DNA from: Nipponacmea schrenckii
Lineage: Eukaryota > Mollusca > Gastropoda > Lottiidae
DNA length: 64,000 nucleotides
Reading direction: 5' to 3'
NCBI GenBank assembly: GCA_030562195.1
Contig: CM060203.1
Coordinates: 8,012,208 to 8,076,207 of the forward strand
Part shown: positions 13,074 to 25,900 of the stretch, piece after piece
Numbering within the stretch: the first letter of the stretch is position 1
How the letters are laid out: each line of letters opens with the position of its first letter
The notes under the pieces: generated by a model
The model's input: the letters and a program-made list of their open reading frames with translations, nothing else
What the model was told of the DNA's origin: nothing
Database searches by the model: none
Position numbers and translations under genes: made by a program

Positions 13074-13831
13074 ACTATCGGTTACAAGCAGGCCGTAACT
13101 AAGGATTAGGACAAGTATATCCTACCAAGAACACGATTTGTCGCGATAAATCAACTTTTAAACTACCAATATTACATATTCACCATACCTGTCTCAGTTT
13201 TGCATAGTGTCACAGCAAGTTAATTGATGAAATGAGGCACGAGTCGACAGGGTATCGGCGCGTGTTATTTCCCGCTTAAAATCAATAGAGTCTTCCGTTA
13301 TTTATTCATTGCTTTCTACAATATCGGTCACTTCAACTGACTTACACAGCTTCAATTTAATTCAAAGACATTAACCATTAGACAGGTAGGCCTACGATCA
13401 ACTCCAGGTCTAGGTTTACTAACTTAACAAAATTAATCCAAAGAATCTTCTTTTGTGTTTGCTTTTAAACCTCGTGCTACAGTTCCCGCCGTTTTCAAGG
13501 AATGGCCGACAGAATATATAGCGTATGAAGATAACTAAAGTAAGGTTGTGCGGAAGCAGATCTATTCTGGCTGTTGTGATTCGGCTGTACCAGACGATGC
13601 TAAATTCTAGAAGCAATGGTGAAGTCTTGCAGTCGTCAATGATGGCATTTTTGGTGCCCAATTAACAATATTTTAAACATGTTTTGTTTTAGTAGTGTCT
13701 CTATATAATTGTATATATTCAAGACTTCAGAAATTGATTCCAATTGTGTAAATATGGTGCATGCAGGCTGAATTGACAGTTCATTACTGCCATTTTTGTG
13801 TATAGAATAGTAGATTTTCAGGAATTGGAAT

Positions 13832-13861
13832 ATGAGCTCTTTTTTAGAAGAGATAAAGTGA
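13832..13861 (+). CDS. possible upstream ORF of the ERG mRNA (9 codons)
   Basis: ATG at 13832 opens MSSFLEEIK and stops at TGA 13859-13861, 14 nt before the ERG start codon and out of frame with it. It counts as a uORF only if transcription starts upstream of 13832, which is not known. A possible splice acceptor (TAGATTTTCAG ending at 13820) would still leave it in the mRNA. Confidence 0.35.
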   Translation: MSSFLEEIK

Positions 13862-13875
13862 TAGATTACGAAACA

Positions 13876-13951
13876 ATGCCTGTTAGAAGGGGGCATGTGG
13901 CCCCACCCAATATTTTTATTGATACAATAATCAGGAAATTTGATGGCCAAA
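13876..13951 (+). CDS. KCNH2-like (erg): ERG-type voltage-gated K+ channel, coding exon 1 (N-terminal cap)
   Basis: The exon encodes 25 residues plus one base, beginning [10 protein letters not shown] and ending TIIRKFDGQ. This is the N-terminal cap of ERG channels (human KCNH2, fly seizure), which contacts the channel core and slows deactivation in hERG. The start is chosen because the conserved MPVRRG sequence begins there, an in-frame TGA lies upstream at 13774-13776 with no ATG between, and position -3 is A. The exon ends at A13951 before GTAAGT. It has 76 coding nt, phase 1, the same as human KCNH2 exon 1 as I recall it. IIRKF distinguishes ERG from the ELK family, which usually has ATRF here. 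The remaining channel (PAS end, S1-S6, pore, cyclic-nucleotide-binding homology domain) lies outside the window apart from exon 2. Confidence 0.93.
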
Positions 13952-16900
13952 GTAAGTCAACTTTATTTACATTTTACCATGTTATGGAACAAACAGTCGA
14001 GAGTTTAAATCATAACTGACATGTGTCTATTTAAATGTTCATAACAACTGATAGTATACCATTAGTTGCATTTAAACCTTATTGTCTTGCCTGTATTATT
14101 GTTGTGTCAATGATCTTTCATTATATCAAATACAACAAAGTATATGACAATTGTATGAATTTTGTATATTAGTTTTGAACTATTTGTGCACTAAATTGAC
14201 CCGAAGAGGTCTTTAAAACCATATGTGGATCTATGGATCTAAAACATGGAATAAAGTTGTGTACATGAAATTTTTTGTATGATGAACAAAAACTGGCAAA
14301 AGATGGCTTATGTGCTGTCACATAGCCAATAAGAGCTTCTACTGAACCCACATTAAATGTAGATAAATCATCATATCAATGTTGGGAGGTTTTGTCACTT
14401 AAAACGATTAAGAGTATATTTTCATCTGAATAATAGTGTATGCGGAAATATTTACACACACAATCATGTTGTCATGTAACCACCCAAATAGTGGTTAAGC
14501 TTAGTTGTAGATTAATATTCAGGATTAGGCTACAGAGGCTTTGTGTCTTGTACTCTGCCAATGGTCATCCATCTTCAGAACTTTGAGCTATTTTGAACTG
14601 CTACAAATTTTCCTACAAACAATCAAATCATATAGTTGAATGAACAACCTTCCATGATAACAGATCTATTGCAGTCAAGACCCATTTTGTAAAAGCTTGA
14701 TGTTGTAAAGGTGCTGGTTATCATGCTATGGTAATTTTAATATATGATATGAAGTAACATTCATTATTTCAATGATATTCTAAGATTATATACTTTTAGA
14801 TAATATATTACTAGTACCGGTAATTTATTGTCAATATATCACCGAGCTTCTGTTTATGTTTTTGAATGTAACATCAATTTCCAATTCCATTTGGATGATA
14901 TCAAGTAATATTTGCATACAAGTTAATATCATAAAGTATTGATACATCATTATAATGCATCATTATAATGCATCATGATACATGTATCGAAGCATGTCAT
15001 ATCATGATGTATCGATTCACCAATTAACTAATTTAATTATGTAACAACTGATCTTGATTATATTAAAAAGTTTATCTTAATTGGTACATTGTTTCAAATG
15101 ATATTGACTTGTGGCTTTTGAGTTGGATCCAGATAATTACATAGTGAAATTTAGGCCCTAATTTAGAGAGTAAAAAATGGAACAATTTTTGAGAATGGGT
15201 TACAGTATTTAAGTTGTTCTTCTTCTTGTTTGGTTGGTATGGTATATTTTCAACATTTGTCTTGTATTTTTTGAAAAGTCAATAACTGGAAAATCAAAGG
15301 ATAATTTATAAGTTTTAAAATTTGTACTGTGAAAATAACAGCTCATATAGAAAAGGCTAAACTGCTCTGAATTTGCTTTTGCTTTTTTTACTCAATACTT
15401 TACTTTATTCTAATCTTTGTAATGCAGCTAAATTGAAAGCTGCTAGTCTCTATTAAAGACATGTCTATAAAATAAATGTGCTGTTATCTTCAAAATTAAG
15501 CTAATATGAAGAATAATGTCCTTCATCTCTACAACATTACACAATATCAAGAGTAAAAAATATTGATGCTTTTCAGTGGTGATATTAATTTTATTTGTTT
15601 TCCTGAAACTACATTTGTGCATTTAGTAGTCTAAATATTGACAGAATATTAAGTTTTCATGTATTATTCATATCTCATGGCAATGTTGCTAGCAATGCTA
15701 TCTGGTTATCATGTACGGAGAAACTTTCCATTTTGTTGATATTGACACAGCTTGTCTTCAATGCCTACTATTACTCATAGTAAGAAGTGTAGTATGACTT
15801 AATGGTGGTTGCTGAGAAAATAGTATGAGAAGTTAGCCTTCTCTTTAAGGCGTGAACAATGAGAAATAATTTGCTCAATCATTTAACAGTTCAGATATTT
15901 TTAAGCTGTTTCCAGTTCTGGAACAGAGTTAGATAGAAAGTGTCTACTGTGCCCATCATAGAGTTTATAATTAACAAAATTCTGTCTTCTATTCAGAAAG
16001 GTCATCTGTGAACATCAGAATGCTCCAGTTAGAGAACATCATAAAAAGTCAACTATGAACATTCTCCAGTAACTGATTATATGCATTTAGAAAAGTATAC
16101 AGTGAACACTGTACTCAACACGAAACAAAGTCTGTTATTTGATATCCATAACAGAACATTTCTATACATTATTGTACCTGTTAATTGATATTTGTATATT
16201 ATTAGAAATTCAATAATCATTTCATTATCATTAACTAATGAACAATTTGTTATAGAGAGAACAATATCATTCATGCTCAATCGAGAGTCTAAATGCAATT
16301 GATCGAATATCAGTGATAAAAAATCATCATGGTGTCTATGGAAAACAATGAAAAGTTTAATCAAAGCTACATATAGAACTCTGATTGATTTGTCAGAAAA
16401 CATTTAGTGATATTCCCAGTGGAGCTAAAGTACTGGTATTTTATTGTCTACTGCTGTAGTAAAGAATACAAATCACAGTTACTAGATCAAACTAATAGTA
16501 CTGTATAGTTATACCAGGAAAAAGCAAATAAAACTAGACTAAAAACATCTGTAATCTGGTTGTTCAATACTTTTCCTAGGAACATTCATTTTTTTAGTGT
16601 TTAGTAAATTTTGAATCACTTTGAATACACTATTTGTATGACACAATAGTTAACAATTGTCAGGAAATTGTCTCTAGAAATGTAACATGATACATAAGAA
16701 ATATTACTGTATATTCGTATGAACTTAAAACAAACATATTTATTTACCTCAAACTAATATAGATAATTATAGATTGCAAATATTGGTAGACAAAATGGAA
16801 TAGTTGTAATATAAAAACATATCAATTATACATTTCTAATTTATTTTTATGACTTTAAAACCTCTTCATCATGTAAGTACATAATATGATGAAGTCTAAA

Positions 16901-19900
16901 TTGACAGAAATATAAATAACAATGGGTATTTTGCTGGTGATATCCACATTTATAAGCATCATTGGAATTAGGTCAAACATGGTCTAGTATTACTGTTAAA
17001 AATTGTTGGTAGTAAAAGTCTCCTGATTGTAACTGATGAAAGTTTGTAGTAAAAGTCTATAACAGTTGTAATCTATCTATATTATGGTTATGGTGACGAT
17101 ATTATTAACAGTCTGTGTCAATTTCATAACTAACAGTCTACTATACTGATATAAATGAAATAAGTCAAAGATTTTATGGTTCAAAATACTTGAGACAGAC
17201 TGTGTAAAAATTACAGCAATCATGCAGATAATGTTTGATCTTTGATAATCCCCTTTAATTGTGAAATATATCCATTTTACTGGAAACTTGGATATCTGAA
17301 GTCCAGTTTACAACTTTGATTTACACTTTTTACCAAAGTTCTTTGAATATGAATTGATGCTCCTTAAAGACATTGTACTTAAAATTATATGGCTATAATT
17401 TATTCAAGCTTGTGAATCCTGCTTAAAATTGTTATTGTAATGAGATAACATGTAAGGTAAATTTAAATTTGGTGAAATATATTATAAAATATTGAGCTGT
17501 GGTACCATACTTTTAAAATTCTACTTTGTAACTGTAAAATATATGAAATTACATAAATAATTTTATAATGTAGCAGCTTCAGGCACATGAATATTTGAAT
17601 CATTATTTACGTTATTTTAGAAGTAAATTGAACATTTTTAATGTTCAGGCTTAAGTAATTAAGATATATGATTTTTGGGGGAAACTTACAATGTGTTAAT
17701 TACCGCCTTTAAGAGGGTGAGTATTGTATCAGATGACTTCTATAGATATTGAGATCTCTACAATTTACTCTGTTGAATAAGTAATGTATTTGTAATGAAA
17801 GTTACCACTATTTGTTCCCATTGACCGACTGATTCTAACAGCTAAATATAGACAGCTTTACTTGTGAGTGTAAACACTGATTTCTTCAAATCTCAACACC
17901 ATATGATATCAACAGTCATGGACCCAGATAATAAGATGGGTTTTACTTCACAGTGCAATTCAAATCAATGGTATCAAAGAATATTTTTATTGTGCATAAG
18001 TCTGAATATATCTTGATTGTCAAAAAAAAACCTTGGCTAGTAGAATTAATAAATACACAGCATTATAAATTTGATTTTGTTTTTATAAAAGACATGTAGA
18101 CCTCACTGTAATACAAGTTATTATAGACCAGAATTTACCAGTTTACATAGACTTAGTAGGATTCATGTGTGTCTCTATAATATGATTTTACACAACTTGA
18201 AGATATTAATATGAATGTGATCAAAAAAGCAGAACCTGTTAGTAAAGTCTAATATCCTCACGATATTCGTGAAATAGATCTAAACTGTTAATTTAAACCA
18301 AAGATACAACAGATGATTTATAGGTTTTTATCTGGAATCATGAAACATTTCCACAATATTCGGAACTGGCTGATGGATGCATACCTTTCAACCTCCAGAA
18401 TGATTTGTTTCTGTCAGTGTGCTTTCAACCAGAAATGCATGTGTTATTACTTAGCCATTGATTTCATTGATCTTGATCAGGAAAACGAATAACAAATTTC
18501 TTCGCCTGGGCTATTAATTGAATCTTGGTTCAAAAAGAATTCCTGCACTTGACTAGAGAATTTTTTTTTTATATATTTTATCAATTTATATAACTATAAT
18601 AGTAACGTTACTTTTATCAAAAAAGCTTATTTATGGTTTAATATTTAAAAAATTATTTTGAAGTTTACGTAATTGAAAAAATATGTCTTTTTTTCATCAC
18701 CTGAATTATTGTATATTTTGATGTGGCTATTATTTTTAGTTGATTCACAATATCGCAAAAAAAAGTAAAAAGTCAGATCAGAATTGGATTTATCAGTTAT
18801 TGCTGTATCTTTAGTTTAATGACGTTGACAGAAGTCCATTGGACTGAAGACAGGGCTACTTGTTTTAGGTAATCACTAACTCTAAAAACTGAGCTAAACT
18901 TTACATCATTGATCATCTAAGATTGATGTTATTTTTTGTGTATCAAATGTCATAATGGTGCCTGAACGTATAACACCTATTTGTTTTATTCCTGATCAAT
19001 GTTCAGAATTAAACTGTACAACAAATAATCATCTTCATTAAACTATAATCATGACTTTATAGGAATGATGTGTGTACAGATTATGGTGATGTACAATCTA
19101 TATTTAAGTTCAAATTCGAATATTTTAGATAACCTTTAAATAGGGCATATGACCATGTAGTTTTAATAGGGAAATGATTCATTCAGAGCAGTTTGTGTGT
19201 GTGTTTAACATCCATATGGTTAGCTCCCAAAATGGCTATGACAATTTATTGAAGAAAACAATTTTTTGATGACTTAAATTCATGTCCATCTTGCTCTTGT
19301 TAGTTCCTACTTTGAGGTTTAACATTTATTTTCAATTTAATGGAGTCTATTGCGACAAGTTGTTAACCTCTGTTCAAATGTTCAGAAATAACTGTTCATA
19401 AGGCTATATGCATTATCTTTACGATCTGCTATTCCACATTGAGACATATCTATTCCAGATCAATGTATTAATATCAAAGTTGAAAATATGTCTTACTTTG
19501 ACAAACATTGTTCCATTATAACATCTAATTATAGAAAATTGTTTTAGTCTGATTTCTTCATCAATTTAGTGTCGAGATGAAGACTAGGAGAAGAGACATA
19601 ATTAGTGAAACTGATATTCAGACAGATTGTTAGCCTGGGAAGTTGTCAATATAAAACTATATACTTTTCTCACCATCTTACTTGTCTGACAATTACTCTA
19701 AAATATAGATTGGTTCTATCCTTTTAAAAACATATTGAACGTCTACCTGATTTTAAAATAAAGATCTGGTTGTGCAGAATAATTCCAAAATACCTTTTCA
19801 TGAAGTTTTAATCGAAATAACATGGTCAGTGTAGACAACTGTAGATTTTAACCAATATATATAACATTATTTTTTAATGATAATGCCACTTTAAAGCATG

Positions 19901-22900
19901 GGTAGTTTGTTAGTTATTCAGTTCTATAATCCTGTGTCAAATTACTAATTATTACTGAACAAACAATCAGCTTAAACAAAATGATGATAATACTTGACTT
20001 CCCATCACTATTTGATACCAATTTTCTTTCGAGAAACATACCTTTTGTTCATAAAAGTCAACTTTTTGGTGAAAGAGTGCATGTCGAAATAGTTCAACTC
20101 AACCAATTTTGGTCGATTTTGTCCATTGACAGATCAATTTGGATAATAACTAAATAGAGAAATATTAACAGGTTTATGAAAACTTTAAGACATGTAAGTA
20201 TACCATTTCTAGCTGAGATAAAACAAACAATACAGAAGATTATTTTAATTGGTTTACCCTTGATAATGACAATATTCATAATAGCGCTACTTTCTGAGAG
20301 AAAAAAAATGTCAATTTGAAATCCAGGGATATTCTTCTCCCTTATCTGTACTGATTTTGATTGACTTTTATTACCAATTACTGAAGTCTATTATACTTAT
20401 GAACCATCAACAAGAAGTTAAAATAACTGAGATCTGTGACAAGTGTCAATCTTGTGACAAAAAGAAAATGTTGTAAGTTTTATTTATCGCAATGAATTTG
20501 TCTCCTGATGAGAATGTTATAAAGTTATATAAGGTTGATTCTAGGCCAGAATGGCAGACCTCCTTATTACTTTCCTTAAAAAGAGGAAATGGAGGGGGTG
20601 TTAGAATTGGAGGCGAAGTAGTGACTGAAGTATGATAAATTAGATCTTGATGACATCTCTGACAACATTTCAAGGTACCAGTAATTAGTTTGTATGAGAA
20701 AATGTCTATATATATTGTGATTTTGTAGAATAACAGCAAGTTGTGGTCTCTGTGTTGTTGGATTCTTTAAATATCTGAGACCTTCACCTTATCACCTCTC
20801 CTGTTATTAAGCTCTATTGGCATTGAATATATTAATTAAAATTAATTTAACTTTAGAGTGCATCTTAAAGTCATATTGTGTTAATGGTGAAGTGAAAATA
20901 ATGAAGCCAAAGCATTGGTAGACAATTGGAATATACTTTTGTCTGGATTAGTATAATTTTAATTCATTTGAAAGAGAAGTTTAATTCTGTTTAAGTTGAC
21001 TTTGAACAATTTGAAAACATACAAGTATCTTTGGTGTATTAACATGTCCAATGCAGTTCAGGGTGATACAAGATTTATTTTCTCTGGTAAGATTAAACAA
21101 GACTGATTACCACCATCAGCTACTCAAATGGTTTAATTTGAGTTGTATTTTGATACTCATTACACCACCAAAACCATTATACTATCTATAAATCTGAAAC
21201 ATTAGCACACTCTTCTAGCTGACCATAAAATTACCAGGGTTAATTTCTGTAACAAAGTGGAAAATTGGAACAGGACCAGATAATATGCAAATGATGTGTA
21301 CTATTTGATGGTTATTGGTCAGAGGAAGTGATAGTTTAGTAGGTTTCTTAGAGGATTGGGTTGACTCTCATTTGAAACTTGATATAAATCTTACCTTTTA
21401 AGAAGGTCAAGCACATAATAAGAAATTCTCTCTGAAATGAAAGTAAAATCTACTTGAGGTGTTAATTATGGTGTATGATATTACTGTATGATTCATTCTT
21501 TTTCAAGATATTTTTTATATGAGTTCTAGATATTGCCCTTGACTACATGAAAACAGAGACTACAATTTTCATCTGATTAAAGTGGTACTCTTTATTGGTA
21601 CAATTTGATATACTGAAAAGTTATGAAGTGGATGAATCTTGCAAGGCAACCGCTTATAATATTATTCGACATATGAAAGGTAGACTTGGCGAATTTCAAT
21701 ACAGTCCTTTCGTTAATTGTTACAACTGAAAAGGAACTTGATTTTTTATTAATCAAATTTCCAATTATTTTCTATGGCAATAATAAAATCACAAGCAATA
21801 AAGATATGATTTTCATTTAGAAATAATTGTTAAAAGAATGGATTCAATTTTTATGACCATTTGACATTTTGTAGCAGAAAAAAACTGCTTATTATATTAA
21901 TTAGTTCTTTTAAAGTCATTCATTTGCAAATTAAAGAACATCTTTATACCTGAAATATTCAGAATAAAAGTTAAGGTTATCAACTTGAAGGATCTTGTTT
22001 CATTATTGGATTGATATCAGGATATAAGTTTAAAGATAAAGGCACATAATCATTGCTACTTTTTCAGAATCAATATCAGGAGCATAATCTGGTGTCTGAT
22101 GCTGCTGCATTCCAATCATCTTTTATTTAACGATATTTTATACACAGATATATTCAGAAAAAAATAAATGTTCAATGGCAGAAAGAACATTTAAATTTTT
22201 ATTCTGATTTTACAAACAATAGCTAAAATGGCTGACAAAACAAGACAATAAGCCAGTACTGTGATTATGGATGACAACCTGCATGGAGCAGTTTCAAACA
22301 CATCCAGCTATGGGATTGGTAATCTAGATTAGTAGTCACTGAGGTCTTTTTGACTAACTGTCTAGTATTGAGATCAATATAATGTAAGTTGATATTATTA
22401 TGTACTATCTGGTTAACTGTCATTGTACCAGGTAGATATTTATTACCCAACATCTGGTTTGGGTTAATTTCTCCTTTTCTATCTTTAATCATCTCCGTAT
22501 TGTTTAATACCACACCATTCTAGTCCAGATCTATAACACACCTTGCCAAATCAACACAATTTATATTAGTCCATATTGCTACCTTCTGCTTTTATATTGC
22601 CCTACTTCTATATGAACTATTGTTTTCCACAAAGAAATAACTATTCAGTACATAATGCAATAGAAAATATATTTTCTTTTCCTTTCTGGCATTTAATTGA
22701 ATATGATAAATTGCAAAAAAAAAAATATTACTTTTACAAATTTATTTGCATATAATAATTTGATTCCATAAACAATTTAGAAATAATAATTGAAAATATA
22801 AATGAAAATATAAAAAGAAAGGTAATAACTACAGAACTATAAATTGACTTGATTTCAAACTTGAAATTTAAACGTGTTTAAAATATTGTACAAGAGCAGA

Positions 22901-25900
22901 AAAAATTAATAACTTGATACTTTAAATTGTGCCTTCAATTTTCTACTGACAATTGCTTGGATCGGCAGAATTGTTGGATATCTGACAGATAATGGAAATT
23001 GTTTTATTATTGTGAAGGAAAAAATATCTCTATTCCGGTAACATAATAAGGGCGGATGATTTTTACGAAGATCAATTCACAAACCGTAGAAATCAACTAG
23101 CTTTTCGAAAAGATCAATCGATATCACACATATTTAAAATGATTAGAAAATGTTGAATTGAGAAGAAATCATGCTAATTCTAGATAGAAGCGTGAGAATT
23201 GAATACAGAAGTAGATTAAAAACATGTAACAAGTCCAGCTTAACGTTATTATTTATAACTTGTATTTTCTTCTTTACTTCATTGTTCTTGTGTCATTCAC
23301 AATAATTACCTGGGTGTATTTTTTTTTAAAGTCTGGTGTGTATCTCTCTTATTCCAAAATACTTTTCTTAATAGTATGCCATTCTCTTGACTTAATATAT
23401 CTGTGTGAACTTTCCACCTTTAAATACATTCTCTCAGAAGTTCCTTTTAAAGCTTAAATCTGGATAAGGACTGGTAAAGTTAATCATGTGTTGCAGAGCA
23501 CTATCAAAACTAAAAAAACAATGTTTCATATGTTAGTTATGTCTCATTCCAAAACACAACCTGGTATTGCATGGCAGTTTGCAGTCAAAGTGAACTGTTT
23601 GGCAGTCCAATATTTACTATAAGCCAATAATAAAATTATCACAACTTTCTGCAAATCAAATAAATTTGTGTATTCTTTGTAAAAAAAACCTTAAGCTTAA
23701 TCAAAAAATATATTACAATTCTCTACAACCTTAGGTAATGACATCATTGGTTAGAACGATCTAAAGACTGAATTTAAAAGTTTGAATCGCTACTGAATTT
23801 CAAAGGTGCAATTTAAAATTAAATTAACCAAAACTAAAATTTGATGTGATAATTTTCAATCTTAATTGAACCCTGTCAAATTCCAATGCGAGTGGAGTGT
23901 CTGAATTAATATATTTATTTGCATAGTAGTTTTTTGCTCTGTGGGACAAAATTGGATAGCAATTTAGAATTTTGTGGAGCAGTTTGTCCCTTAGGTGTAA
24001 AAATGTATAAATGTAGTATTTATAGGCCTCTGGACAAGGAATAACAACCTGTTGACAAGAGAAACTTTAATATTTTAGTGCTAAAACCATTTATAGTGTC
24101 TCTACCGTACTTAGGCCTGCATTCAAACTATTTATATAATTCTTTAATATATGGGCTTTTTGTGATCTGTACACCAAAGCAGGTTGGATAAATTATCTCT
24201 GAACTGTCATAAATGTTGAAGGACATCACATCATCAGTGCGTATTTACGAGAATCTGCGAGGTGTTTGCATACAATTTTTGCTCCGAGTGACACTTCCAA
24301 TATGATTTCAATGGAAATTGACATGAAGAAAGCATTGAACGAGACACAAATTCCAGACAGACAGTCATACAAGTGCAACAGTATTCATAAAATATGCCAG
24401 CAAACAAAATTTCATTAATCGGGCATTGGACAAGTACTTTATTTCTGTTTATTTCATTAGAAAATGGTATGTCTCGCTTAAACCTGCCTACTAACGAAAA
24501 ATACATCACATTTTGCCGAAAATTGTATCACAAACTGCTATGCAATACCGATATTTTGAATCCTGGTATGCACTATTATAACCTTATAGTTAGATCAAGT
24601 TCTGATAAATTTATTGAAGTAATTTGTACAGAATTCCTGTAAGATAGAAGAAATAAATATAACATAACAGAATGTTAACAGATAATAACAACTTTAATCC
24701 TCATAGATCCATAATCTCGCCATTATATCCTTTAATCACATTTTAAAAAAATGGAAGTGTAGGCCTAAACTTGTAACTTTAATATTGATTTTTAACATAT
24801 ATGATTGCATTTTCTTACACTGGAAGCCACATGAATATACTTGTATTCTTCAACGACATTCATGAAACCTCTTTCCTAGGTTACAACTTAGACCAGACAG
24901 TACTGAATCTCAAAAAGTGTGCATAACACATTACCAAGTTACATGTTATACCTAAAATACAATCTATTTTTATTGTTAATACCATATAAATCAGGTGTGT
25001 AACCTTCAATGTCCAGGAGCTCTCTGATTATTATCTGGCTTAATGAAGGTCTTGAGTCTGACGAGTAAAGGATTAACAAAAAATTCTTGTCTTGGACCAT
25101 CCCAAAATACATATATTAGATAAACGAACATGATTCTGTACAACAAAAACAAAAATGTTTTGAAGATGTTACTTATGACTTCTGATTATCCAGATTAAAG
25201 CCAGCTCTAAAGTCAATTACATTTTTTACTTACATAATAATCCTCTCACTGATTTACTAATACTACTATCAGTAACACATTATATCATACCTACACAATA
25301 TTTGAATGAAACAATGTAGAACGAATAAGATTCTGTAAGGCACCATTATAATGTATAGGCTTTCTGTTTCAAGCAATGGAATTATGAATTTAGACATTTT
25401 GTTTATACGCATTTTGTTTATATAATTGCAAATTAATTTTGATGAAAGTAATTGAAAATTTTCCTATCTCTGTCTAATTCAAATCATTTCTATTCTTGTG
25501 GGTAGAAAGTTCTTGTTACAATAGTTACATAGGGCTTCTACATTTAGTATTGTTTCAAGAGATCTCTGCAGCTTTCTGACTGAAGTAATCAAGAAATAGT
25601 AAACACTACCATACATAATTTAATCTAAGCTCCTTTTAACTTGAGTAGAACGTTTCCAATCAATTGAAGAAGAAATGTGATTAGTATGATACACAAATTG
25701 AGTTTAAAGTCACCAGTACTAAATTAATATTACCATTGGAGATCGTCTGATTTGAAGACCAGAGCCAATATACTTTTATTTCTTCATTAGTTTCAAGTTC
25801 TATACTAGGAGAAGACACTATTCAGGATGTTAATGGACACATAGAGACCTAGCCGCTTATTCTGGAATAAGGCTCTTAGTGCTATGTTTTAGTGTGTTCT

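Noticed and set aside
13636..13950. Minus-strand open frame over ERG exon 1
   Set aside because: It lies opposite the strongly recognised ERG cap exon; no motif or splice support.
24229..24642. Two overlapping open frames on opposite strands
   Set aside because: Neither product is recognisable and there is no consistent splice context; it remains unexplained intron sequence.
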